From: a virus
Strand: one strand, 5' to 3'
DNA: 64,000 nucleotides
IMG/VR virus record: IMGVR_UViG_3300005577_000028
Coordinates: 1-64,000 of that record
In this document: in pieces, positions 7,266-13,381 of the stretch
Position numbering within the stretch: position 1 is the first letter of the stretch
Layout: the number at the start of each line of letters is the position of its first letter
Program-made: the position numbers and the translations under genes
Notes under the pieces: model-generated
Database searches by the model: none
Seen by the model: the letters and a program-made list of their open reading frames with translations, nothing else
Told to the model about the DNA's origin: nothing

Positions 7266-7544
7266 ATGGGCTGGCGCTCGTGGTTCGGCCTCAAGGAGCC
7301 GGTCCGGTTCATGGATGAGAGCGACGAGAAGGTTCGCGGCGCCCTCACCATGCTGTCCCGGCTCGGTAGCAACAACGTCCACTGGAACGACGTGGACGTG
7401 ATGGCGACGGCGAAGGCCGCGCTGTTCGAGGAACCCAGGTATGCACGTGTCGGCCTGGAACGCATCGCTGCTGCGGTGTCGCCCGGTGATCTCTTCATCA
7501 ACGGCGTTGACATCGGCCTCCTGGCCGAGCGCGGCTTGCAGTGA
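7266..7544 (+). CDS. Hypothetical protein
   Basis: This 92-residue product starts two bases after the upstream stop. It is predominantly helical with an amphipathic look (KVRGALTMLSRLG, DVMATAKAALFEEPRY). The family is not recognised. Its 3' end runs directly into the tRNA-like region. Confidence 0.65.
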   Translation: MGWRSWFGLKEPVRFMDESDEKVRGALTMLSRLGSNNVHWNDVDVMATAKAALFEEPRYARVGLERIAAAVSPGDLFINGVDIGLLAERGLQ

Positions 7545-7600
7545 GCAACGAAGGTACCCGGCACCTGGTTCGATCCCAGGGCCCGGTATCTCCGGCAGGG
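7545..7600 (+). other. T-arm-like hairpin, possible tRNA remnant
   Basis: CCTGG TTCGATC CCAGG has the exact form of a tRNA T stem-loop, followed by GCCCGGTA as if it were an acceptor strand. No matching ACCGGGC strand is found in the 80 bases upstream. GGTACC/GGTATC extends the hairpin instead. It is either a decayed tRNA 3' half or a stand-alone hairpin between the gene and the following tRNA-like gene. Confidence 0.35.
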
Positions 7601-7714
7601 TGGAGAGTGACGAAATTGGTAGACGTGCTGCCTTGGCAAGGGTGGTGCCCCTCGGGTCTCGGCCGCCAACTGAGACAATGAGGACCGCGTGCTGGTTCGA
7701 GTCCAGCCTCTCCA
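7601..7714 (+). tRNA. Irregular Leu-like tRNA, enlarged variable region
   Basis: A 7-bp acceptor (TGGAGAG/CTCTCCA), a Leu-type D loop (AAATTGGTAGA closed by ACG/CGT) and a perfect T arm (GCTGG TTCGAGT CCAGC) frame a 114-base RNA, about 28 bases longer than a normal type II tRNA. The anticodon arm CTGCC/GGTGG closes an 8-base loop TTGGCAAG, so the anticodon is unclear (GGC by a seven-base reading). The 45-base variable region contains a second hairpin (GTCTC/GAGAC). It could be a tRNA with an insertion, a frameshift-type tRNA or a decaying gene. Confidence 0.55.
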
Positions 7715-7724
7715 TTTCTCCGAA

Positions 7725-7734
7725 ACGGTAAAGA
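7725..7734 (+). promoter_or_regulatory. Variant of the ACTGTAAAGA element (ACGGTAAAGA)
   Basis: The decamer differs by one base from the copies at 4751, 4991, 11794 and 13305 and likewise lies in a gene-free gap. Weak candidate promoter. Confidence 0.3.
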
Positions 7735-8035
7735 AGGAACATCGCGTTGCAGCGATAGGGCAAGCTGATCGTGCCCTGGTTTGCGCCTGACCAAATTCGG
7801 CGTTCGCGCTCGTAGTGGTCGGCCGTAGTTGACATGTGCCTGGCATGTCTGCGCCTAAGCACTCTGTGCATAGATTAGAGGCCCGCCGGGTTGGTTGCAG
7901 ATCCTTGCCGGCGGCCACCTACACATGGTTGCGTGTGACGGATGCCGATGTTCGCAAGACTCGGAGCTGAACCTACAGTTACGACATCCGATCACACGCA
8001 CCAACCATTTCCCAACCACAGCCTAGGAGCTGAAG
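7735..8035 (+). other. Gene-free leader with dyad and candidate promoter
   Basis: No coding region of quality is seen. At 7829-7851 TTGACA begins a dyad GACATG-7-CATGTC that could be a -35 element overlapped by an operator. At 7855-7883 the string CTAAGC...CATAGATTAGAGGCC closely matches one at 45793-45819. The rest, including GCCGCCGG-type inverted repeats near 7890-7915, has no clear function. Confidence 0.35.
7869..7880 (+). promoter_or_regulatory. CATAGATTAGAG element, candidate promoter
   Basis: This sequence recurs as CATAGACTAGAG at 45805-45816, each time preceded by CTAAGC and followed by (G/A)CC. Both are in gaps shortly before a rightward gene. CATAGA(T/C)T could serve as a -10 region. 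Inference from two copies only. Confidence 0.35.
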
Positions 8036-8188
8036 ATGAAGAAGACCCTGTTCTCCGCCGCACTGCTGATCGCGGCCGCCCTCGGTGGCGTCGCCATGGC
8101 CCAGGATTCGACGCCGGACGGCTGCATGCCCGGCAACGGCGGCTCGGCCCCCATCTGCACCCCGGGCACGGGCCCCGGCGGCAAGTAA
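8036..8188 (+). CDS. Small secreted peptide with Sec signal
   Basis: This 50-residue product has a textbook signal peptide: MKKT, a hydrophobic core LFSAALLIAAALGG, then VAMA|QD as signal peptidase I site. The predicted mature peptide is about 28 residues, rich in Gly, Pro and Thr with two Cys residues. The gene has a good Shine-Dalgarno (TAGGAGCTGAAG). No family is recognised. A mature peptide this small could act in the periplasm on an envelope target, but that is speculation. Confidence 0.65.
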   Translation: MKKTLFSAALLIAAALGGVAMAQDSTPDGCMPGNGGSAPICTPGTGPGGK

Positions 8189-8315
8189 AGCCAGCGCAAC
8201 GATCAACGCAGCGAGGGCGAAAGAAGAGTCACCCGCAGTTGCAGTGAGAAGTCCCGCCTCCCCAGGGACGACGTAGTGTCCGAGCAATCGGGCGTGTGTC
8301 AAACCATAGGGAAGA
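8189..8315 (+). other. Gene-free spacer before tRNA-like gene
   Basis: No gene is seen. A GTCCC...GGGAC hairpin lies near 8252-8270. Otherwise nothing recognisable. Confidence 0.3.
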
Positions 8316-8390
8316 CCCCACGTAGCTCAGGTGGTAGAGGATGCCCCGTAAAACGGGTTCGGTGGTGAGGATCGTGCCCTCACCGTGGGG
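8316..8390 (+). tRNA. tRNA-like gene, anticodon uncertain
   Basis: A 7-bp acceptor CCCCACG/CGTGGGG, D arm GCTC-AGGTGGTA-GAGG (first pair mismatched) and T arm TGAGG-ATCGTGC-CCTCA are present. The anticodon arm is poor: CCC GTAAAAC GGG gives AAA as the middle triplet with only three or four good pairs. The T loop lacks the usual TTC. No CCA is encoded. It may be a divergent or decayed tRNA upstream of the tmRNA. Confidence 0.45.
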
Positions 8391-8510
8391 TTCTAGTTTC
8401 ATGAACACGGAGCTTCGGCTTCATGTGTATGGTCGTGTGTCGGCACTCGCCGACGAGAGTCTGAAGCTGACGGATGTTGGACGGGGGTTCGATTCCCCCC
8501 GGCTCCACCA

Positions 8511-8542
8511 CTAGCGCCTGCGTACATGCGGGTGCTAGTGAT
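8511..8542 (+). other. Excised intervening segment of the permuted tmRNA
   Basis: This segment lies between the encoded CCA of the acceptor piece and the GGGGCCG start of the coding piece. It forms a hairpin by CTAGCGCC with GGTGCTAG-type pairing. In permuted tmRNA genes this loop is removed, by RNase P on the coding-piece side and by tRNA 3' processing on the CCA side. Confidence 0.75.
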
Positions 8543-8648
8543 GGGGCCGACCAGGTTTCGACAGCGTTGCTGATGTGGAGGACGACGACTCGCGCGTATG
8601 GCCTAGTCTAGCTCAGCGTTACAGAGCCGACAGGGTACAAAACTAACT

Positions 8649-8687
8649 GCCAACGACGAGCAATTCGCTCAGGCCCTCGCGGCCTAA
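8649..8687 (+). other. tmRNA tag reading frame (ANDEQFAQALAA, stop)
   Basis: The resume codon is GCC at 8649. Twelve codons read ANDEQFAQALAA and end at TAA 8685-8687. ANDE at the start and ALAA at the end are the hallmark of proteolysis tags read by ClpXP/ClpAP with SspB. The extra Gln-Ala makes it two residues longer than the usual betaproteobacterial ten-residue tags. Confidence 0.9.
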
Positions 8688-8866
8688 GCGCAGAACAGCT
8701 GCGGGTTCTACCTAGGCAACTAGGTGTGTACGCAGCCGGGCCGGACACAGCGGATAACCTCTGCTGTGCGTCTGAGTAAGCCGGGGCCGCAAGGTCCAGG
8801 TTAGGGACGGTGAGCTTCGGCTCTCTGCTCCCGAACGTCCGGCCCACCCCTAACAACGAGGCATCA

Positions 8867-9262
8867 ATGACTGAACTTAAGACCGCACCGGTGGACACGG
8901 CCTACGTCGAGATGCAGGCCTACGTCGCCAAGTTGGAAGCCGCCGGCGTCAAGAGCGACAACGGTTGGTACCCGATCATGACCGCTCCGTGGGAGACCGA
9001 GATCCTGATCGGCCGCTGGCAGACGATCGGCGACAAGGAGCTGCGGTTCATCACCTGCAAGTCGAGCCAGGAGCACGCTCCGGGCAACGAGTTCGAGGGC
9101 GAGGCCGCCTACGACTACTGGGCGGTCGACGAGGACTTCGACGGCGTGGTTGACTCGGCGATGCCGGATGTCTGGCGCCCCCTCTTTCCCCAGCCCGCGT
9201 TCATCAACACCTACGAAGACCAGCTGGCTGAACAGGCCTCGGCTGCCGAGGGAGAAGGCTGA
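8867..9262 (+). CDS. DUF551-like hypothetical protein
   Basis: This 131-residue product has a helical N-terminus. A central segment GWYPIMTAPWETEILIGRW then resembles the 'W.PI.TAP.D..ILL' core of DUF551-type proteins common in phages. After it come DYWAVDEDFDG and a short C-terminal helix. Function unknown. It begins shortly after the tmRNA coding piece; ACAACGAGGC upstream provides the Shine-Dalgarno. Confidence 0.6.
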   Translation: MTELKTAPVDTAYVEMQAYVAKLEAAGVKSDNGWYPIMTAPWETEILIGRWQTIGDKELRFITCKSSQEHAPGNEFEGEAAYDYWAVDEDFDGVVDSAMPDVWRPLFPQPAFINTYEDQLAEQASAAEGEG

Positions 9263-9510
9263 TGGGAGTCGTCGTGTTTCCTGGCCACGAAGGTTCGGCG
9301 CTCGAAGCTCTGGCAAAGGCGAAGACCGCGGTTGACGAGATCGGCCCGGATGCACGGATCTTCATCTTCGTCCGCGATCCGAAGAAGCAGGCCACGCGCT
9401 CTCTGAGTTCGGAGTTCAACACCATCGATCTCGCAGTCGTGACCGCCTACGTCAACGCATATTGCTCGGATCACATGATGCGAGCGCAGGGTGAGGACGG
9501 CGACGATTAG
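9262..9510 (+). CDS. Hypothetical protein
   Basis: This 82-residue product starts at an ATG overlapping the upstream stop (TGATG). It looks like a small alpha/beta domain (ARIFIFVRDPKK) ending in acidic residues. The family is not recognised. Confidence 0.6.
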   Translation: MGVVVFPGHEGSALEALAKAKTAVDEIGPDARIFIFVRDPKKQATRSLSSEFNTIDLAVVTAYVNAYCSDHMMRAQGEDGDD

Positions 9511-9517
9511 TACAACG

Positions 9518-9548
9518 AGCCCCGGGTCGAGCAGTCGATGCCGGGGCT
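9518..9548 (+). terminator. GC-rich hairpin, possible attenuator
   Basis: AGCCCCGG (9518-9525) pairs perfectly with CCGGGGCT (9541-9548) around a 15-base loop, followed by ACCCATTTCTGG. There is no long T-run, so it may be a partial terminator between two genes. Confidence 0.4.
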
Positions 9549-9567
9549 ACCCATTTCTGGAGCACAC

Positions 9568-9996
9568 ATGATCGAGCACCACACCAAAGACGGTGAAGTA
9601 CCACCGGTTCGTTTCCCTCGGCGCATGCTGCAGCTGTGGAGCCTGGGCCGTGCTCAGCGTCGACCCGACTGGCTCGCGCGCTTTCGACTCCGTCCTGACC
9701 ACGAGCAGATCGATCTCGAATGGGGTCTCTTCCAGGTCTTCCACGATCTCGGCATCACCAACCTGCAGACCGCGAAGGAATGGGCGCTCCTGCAGTACAA
9801 CAGGCCCGAGTGCTTCGATGCATTCCCGATCATGGGCACTCGTGACATGTGCTGGCAGCTGAGCTGGTACGTCGAGACGTTGGAGGGTCGCTACCCCGAG
9901 GACATCAGCGCCCAGTACGCGCCGAACTTCTACCTGAACTCCAGGTACGGGACCGACATCTACTCCTACATCTTCCATCCGCAAGCGAGGACATGA
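9568..9996 (+). CDS. Hypothetical protein
   Basis: This 142-residue product is rich in aromatic and Arg residues, with segments such as WLARFRLRPDHEQIDLEWGLFQVF. No catalytic motif is apparent. The ATG follows TGGAG by 7 bases. The stop overlaps the next ATG. Confidence 0.6.
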   Translation: MIEHHTKDGEVPPVRFPRRMLQLWSLGRAQRRPDWLARFRLRPDHEQIDLEWGLFQVFHDLGITNLQTAKEWALLQYNRPECFDAFPIMGTRDMCWQLSWYVETLEGRYPEDISAQYAPNFYLNSRYGTDIYSYIFHPQART

Positions 9997-10469
9997 TGGC
10001 ACACGAGTATCACATCGACTCGCTGTTCGGCGCGCACCTGGACGCGGCGGTCATCGCGACCTTGGGCAAGCCCTGGCGCATTGAAGTCTTCTGCGTCCGC
10101 TACCCGCACCCGGAGCGCCACATGACTGCGCGAGTCGTCAATGAGCACGGTCGCGTCATCAACTTCAATCACGACAACCGATTCCATCGTGACTGGCTGC
10201 ACGCCGGTTATCTCATGGAGACCGGGAAGATCAGCATCTCCTGGCCTCAAGATCCGGTCAAGGGTCGACCATGTGCCTGGGGTACGCCCGAGTCCGAGAC
10301 GCGGTCATTCGGTCGGACCATGCCGGAGGCGATCACGCGTGCGTACCTGAAGCAGCACACGAAGTCCCCGTTCATCGAGCTCGACCAGAAACTCGAGCTC
10401 TACATACCCTACCAAGATGACCTGCTGGCGCAGCTGGCGGGTGTCACCGAAGTGAAGAAGGACTACTGA
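9993..10469 (+). CDS. Hypothetical protein
   Basis: This 158-residue alpha/beta-looking protein contains RIEVFCVRYPHPERHMTARVVNEHG. The family is not recognised. It starts at ATGATG overlapping the previous stop. One base separates it from the Tat-signal protein that follows, so these genes are probably one operon. Confidence 0.6.
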   Translation: MMAHEYHIDSLFGAHLDAAVIATLGKPWRIEVFCVRYPHPERHMTARVVNEHGRVINFNHDNRFHRDWLHAGYLMETGKISISWPQDPVKGRPCAWGTPESETRSFGRTMPEAITRAYLKQHTKSPFIELDQKLELYIPYQDDLLAQLAGVTEVKKDY

Positions 10470-10470
10470 C

Positions 10471-10950
10471 ATGAATCCTACCCGCCGTGGTTTCCTGGGT
10501 GCGATGCTGGCTGCGGCCGCCGCACCTGCAATCGTCAAGGCCGACTCGCTGATGAAGGTCGTGGTGCCCAAGCACGTGGCTGATGGGCACTTCATCACCA
10601 TGTACGGCTACAAGATCGGCAACGGTCCCACTACGTTCAAGTCGGATGTGGTCGATGCGTACACGCGTGGCGATTGCCTGCAGCAGCAGTACGTGGATGT
10701 CATTGAGCGCGTCATGCTCGATGAAGACCGGGGGCCACTCATCTTGGGTGAACTCGGCTACATGGAGGGATTCACGGTCGTCGTCAGCGAGATCGACAAG
10801 TCGAATGTCGTCTTCGACCGCGGCGTCACCCAGCCCATGTTCCTGGGTGCGAAGCGTGGGCCCAAGCCAGCACGTCGGCTCGGACGCAATCAGATCGAGT
10901 CGCTGTTCGACAAGGCACGCGACCTCGCCTATCTCAAGATCAGGGGCTGA
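10471..10950 (+). CDS. Tat-signal protein, paralogue A
   Basis: This 159-residue product opens with a twin-arginine signal: TRRGFLG, hydrophobic stretch AMLAAAAAPAIV, then KADSLM as a likely cleavage region. The mature domain (about 135 residues) has no known motif apart from a segment VTQPMFLG near residue 123. The product at 11252-11674 has an almost identical N-terminus and a similar 'PM.LG' segment, so the two are paralogues. The Tat system exports folded proteins, which suggests the mature domain folds, perhaps with a cofactor, before export. Confidence 0.65.
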   Translation: MNPTRRGFLGAMLAAAAAPAIVKADSLMKVVVPKHVADGHFITMYGYKIGNGPTTFKSDVVDAYTRGDCLQQQYVDVIERVMLDEDRGPLILGELGYMEGFTVVVSEIDKSNVVFDRGVTQPMFLGAKRGPKPARRLGRNQIESLFDKARDLAYLKIRG

Positions 10951-10952
10951 CC

Positions 10953-11252
10953 ATGCAGTATCCGCGAATCGTGATCGACGGCACGGACTGCCAGACACCG
11001 AGTGGCGATCTCAAGTCGGGCTGGATCATCACCTACGAGGTGACGCTCGACGCTCAGGGTCGTGAGCAGCGACGAGAGAAGAAGCGTCAATGGGCGCAGG
11101 ACCCGAAGCCCGTTGTTTTCGACAACGGTATGACCTCGCAACAACATGCGGCGGCTGTCGCACGTGGCGAGAATCCCGGACCCCCGGTCAAGACCGGTAT
11201 CTTCTATCCGCACAAGATGCTGGAGCTGATGCCAACTGAAGGAGTGCACTGA
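10953..11252 (+). CDS. Hypothetical protein
   Basis: This 99-residue product has a beta-rich start (YPRIVIDGTDC) followed by a basic region (REQRREKKRQWAQ). It lies between two Tat-signal paralogues with only a 2-base gap and a 1-base overlap. The family is not recognised. Confidence 0.6.
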   Translation: MQYPRIVIDGTDCQTPSGDLKSGWIITYEVTLDAQGREQRREKKRQWAQDPKPVVFDNGMTSQQHAAAVARGENPGPPVKTGIFYPHKMLELMPTEGVH

Positions 11253-11674
11253 TGTCAACACGTCGTGGTTTCCTGGGCGCTATGCTCGCAGCAGCCGTGG
11301 CGCCCGCCGTCGTCAGAGCCGAGTCGCTGATGAAGCTGCCGTCGGCTCCGAAGATCCTGCGTACCTACTGGGACGGCTCGAACTGGCGTTGCGAGCCGAT
11401 GACTGTCGAGTCGCAGATCACTGCCGATCCCTGGTACACGCCGCCCGAGCGCATCATTCACGCACGGCCCTACGTCTCGGGTGACGAGATCAAGACGACA
11501 TCGGGCATCGACGAATTCGTCGACCGCATGGTCGAACAGCTCTCACGCGAGACTGGCATCTCCAAGCCCATGCTTCTCGGCCAGTCGTACAGCGATGGTC
11601 TGTACGCGGCATCGCGGCAGCCCTCGAAGTTGCCGTTACTCATCGAGCGCGGGTTCATCAAGCGTCGAGCATGA
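11252..11674 (+). CDS. Tat-signal protein, paralogue B
   Basis: This 140-residue product begins STRRGFLGAMLAAAVAP and then VVRAESLMK, nearly the same signal as paralogue A. The mature part carries GISKPMLLG near residue 108, aligned with VTQPMFLG in A. The rest has diverged. The start overlaps the preceding stop. As a pair they suggest duplication of a small exported phage protein; their target in the periplasm is unknown. Confidence 0.65.
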   Translation: MSTRRGFLGAMLAAAVAPAVVRAESLMKLPSAPKILRTYWDGSNWRCEPMTVESQITADPWYTPPERIIHARPYVSGDEIKTTSGIDEFVDRMVEQLSRETGISKPMLLGQSYSDGLYAASRQPSKLPLLIERGFIKRRA

Positions 11675-11675
11675 C

Positions 11676-11843
11676 ATGGCACCGACCCATGTCTCAACAG
11701 ATTGCAACGGCATGATCGCAGTCACGGTCATGCCGGAAGCAGAGGAGTCTGCAGCGGAGGGTAGCGAGCAGACCGAAGAGGAGCGCGAGCAAGACTGTAA
11801 AGAGTCTCGTCCGCGTGACAATCAACTCAACCAAAGCCGTTAG
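11676..11843 (+). CDS. Possible small acidic protein
   Basis: This 55-residue frame is very rich in Glu (EAEESAAEGSEQTEEEREQ). It starts one base after the upstream stop and ends 3 bases before the next gene. An ACTGTAAAGA element lies inside it, so it could instead be a leader region. Coding status is uncertain. Confidence 0.4.
   Translation: MAPTHVSTDCNGMIAVTVMPEAEESAAEGSEQTEEEREQDCKESRPRDNQLNQSR
11794..11803 (+). promoter_or_regulatory. Candidate promoter element ACTGTAAAGA
   Basis: This is an exact copy of the decamer, 44 bases before the start of the glycosyltransferase-like gene. The distance is similar to that at 4751. Promoter role inferred from recurrence. Confidence 0.4.
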
Positions 11844-11846
11844 CAT

Positions 11847-12632
11847 ATGACCATCACTGCCAAAGAGATCGGAGAGAACTACCCGCTCTCCATCGACGAC
11901 GCCAAGGAGTACGCCGGCCGCACCATCGCGAGCCGCGCCTTCTACCACACTGTCTTCTCCGCCGTCAAGAACAAGCTGCCGCTGTCCGTCGTCCGCATGG
12001 GTGATGGCGAGCGTCACCTCTTCATCGACTGCGCGACCGCCGCCGCCAACAAGGTGTCCGGCCTCCCGGTCGATTCGTTCGACACCGCGTGGCGCACGCG
12101 CATGGGCATCGAGGGCATGACCTTCGAGCAGCTCAACGATTCGATGCGTGCGTCGATCGCTCTCACCAACTACTTCGGTCCGAACGTCAACGGCCTGATG
12201 CAGCCCAACTACAGCGTCTACCCGTGGTACAAGATCCACGGCAAGGGTCAGCCGCTGGTCGACAACTTCTTCGTCAACGAATGGGACCTGGAACATCGCA
12301 CCGCGCTCCTGAAGGCGGCCGGCAATGTCCTGGTGCTGCACGCGAACCCGGTGACTGCCATCACGTTCGCGCGACGTGCGCGGGCCTACCTCAACGTCGG
12401 CATCCGCCACGTGAGCCTCAAGTCCTGGCGTGATGCCGACACGGCCCTTGCGGAGTGCGCGAAGTGGGACTACCCGCTGGTGCTCGTCAGCGCCGGCCCG
12501 GCTTCCAAGTGGATCATCCCTGGGATCGCCCGACAAGGCAAGGTCGCGCTCGACATCGGCAACGCCATGGACCACTGGCTGCTGCTCGAGCTCTACAAGG
12601 CCGACCCGACGAAGCTGGACGCCGTCAAGTGA
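11847..12632 (+). CDS. GT-D-type (DUF1792-like) glycosyltransferase
   Basis: This 261-residue product has SVVRMGDGE near residue 50, matching the 'R.GDGE' nucleotide-sugar site of GT-D/DUF1792 transferases. The C-terminal PLVLVSAGPASKW...GKVALDIGNAMDHW matches the 'GP.AK....G..ALDIGH.D' end of that family. These enzymes move a sugar from UDP-sugar donors onto glycoproteins or glycans. The substrate here is unknown: virion protein, DNA or host surface are all possible. Two further glycosyltransferase-like genes lie at 46825-49010. Confidence 0.65.
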   Translation: MTITAKEIGENYPLSIDDAKEYAGRTIASRAFYHTVFSAVKNKLPLSVVRMGDGERHLFIDCATAAANKVSGLPVDSFDTAWRTRMGIEGMTFEQLNDSMRASIALTNYFGPNVNGLMQPNYSVYPWYKIHGKGQPLVDNFFVNEWDLEHRTALLKAAGNVLVLHANPVTAITFARRARAYLNVGIRHVSLKSWRDADTALAECAKWDYPLVLVSAGPASKWIIPGIARQGKVALDIGNAMDHWLLLELYKADPTKLDAVK

Positions 12633-13054
12633 CCGACGTGCAGCGGTTGCCCTACCGAGAGCCGCCACCCAGGCTGACCGCGACCGCACGGTCACAGAGC
12701 CTGGAGCAGCACTACCAAGGGTTCCTGGCAGCAAACCTGATGAGCGAGGGCGGCAGGTACGACCTGTATCCTTTGGTCGAGGACGAGACCGTTGCCGACA
12801 TCGTTCTCTACGTGGGTCTTCTGCCATCGATCACCTTCCGGCATCTCAAGAAGTGCGCGAAACGAGTGCGACGTCTGACCAAAGGTGTGGTCACGCACAC
12901 GCAGGCTGTGGAGTTGCTGGCGAAGGCCCTAGGCTACAGGACCTACGCATCTCTCTGCGCTGCATGCCCGGAGAAGACCTGGGCTCGATCCATTCGCACC
13001 GGTCCACCCGTGCAGTTCTCGATGGACCTCATCACAGGAAAGAAGACCACGTGA
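12629..13054 (+). CDS. Hypothetical protein with 'ELLAKALGYRTYASL' motif
   Basis: This 141-residue product starts at GTG overlapping the previous stop. The segment THTQAVELLAKALGYRTYASLCA near residues 95-117 is a short module seen at the ends of many phage and proteobacterial proteins, including some annotated glyoxalase-related. Its role is unclear. The N-terminal part is not recognised. Confidence 0.6.
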   Translation: MTDVQRLPYREPPPRLTATARSQSLEQHYQGFLAANLMSEGGRYDLYPLVEDETVADIVLYVGLLPSITFRHLKKCAKRVRRLTKGVVTHTQAVELLAKALGYRTYASLCAACPEKTWARSIRTGPPVQFSMDLITGKKTT

Positions 13055-13293
13055 GCGACTACAAGCAACCGATGCAGCACGGCCCGGGCACTGGCCCCAT
13101 GTACGTCAATGACATGCCTCTGAAGCTGACACCGCGGCTGAAGCGCTGCAGTCGATGCAACACCGATCGGGAGCCACAAGGTGGCTGCCAGGTCACGGTC
13201 GATAAGTGGGTGTGCGGCAAGTGCTGGCGTCCCAGCCTTCACACCCAGCGGCTCAAGAGCAAGTCCAAGGCGGTCACGGCCCCGGCGGCCTGA
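13051..13293 (+). CDS. Small zinc-ribbon protein
   Basis: This 80-residue product has two CxxC knuckles, CSRCNTD at about residue 34 and CGKC at about residue 55. They are spaced for one structural zinc and followed by a basic tail (RLKSKSKAV). It probably binds nucleic acid or a protein partner. The start is GTG in a GTGA overlap. Confidence 0.6.
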   Translation: MSDYKQPMQHGPGTGPMYVNDMPLKLTPRLKRCSRCNTDREPQGGCQVTVDKWVCGKCWRPSLHTQRLKSKSKAVTAPAA

Positions 13294-13304
13294 CCAAATC
13301 CGAA

Positions 13305-13314
13305 ACTGTAAAGA
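13305..13314 (+). promoter_or_regulatory. Candidate promoter element ACTGTAAAGA
   Basis: Exact copy of the decamer, 68 bases before the ATG at 13382. An AAGTGC...GCACTT inverted repeat follows at about 13319-13351. Confidence 0.45.
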
Positions 13315-13381
13315 AGACAAGTGCACGTTTGCAAACACGCATAGCACTTCTTCACCACACAACGCAAGAGGTTACACCAAC

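Larger units (their letters stand above)
8450..8852 (+). ncRNA. ssrA: Circularly permuted (two-piece) tmRNA
   Basis: The acceptor piece comes first. A T arm (GGGGG TTCGATT CCCCC) and acceptor strand CGGCTCC-A-CCA end at 8510. A 32-base intervening segment (8511-8542) contains the stem CTAGCGCC/GGTGCTAG. The coding piece starts GGGGCCG at 8543, which pairs with CGGCTCC (one G-U), followed by the tmRNA-typical ACCAGGTTTCGAC. GACTC (8587-8591) pairs with GAGTC (8457-8461) as part of helix P2. The tag frame, a pseudoknot (CGCAG/CTGCG with AGAAC/GTTCT at 8687-8712) and further hairpins follow. The outer ends of both pieces are approximate. tmRNA rescues stalled ribosomes with SmpB; permuted forms are known from alphaproteobacteria, some betaproteobacteria and cyanobacteria. 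One-piece alternatives fail because the acceptor pairing only works in this order. Confidence 0.9.

Noticed and set aside
8543-8852. Ordinary one-piece tmRNA reading
   Set aside because: The 3' end of this segment does not give a 7-bp acceptor with a CCA; the pairing strand and CCA lie upstream at 8501-8510 instead.
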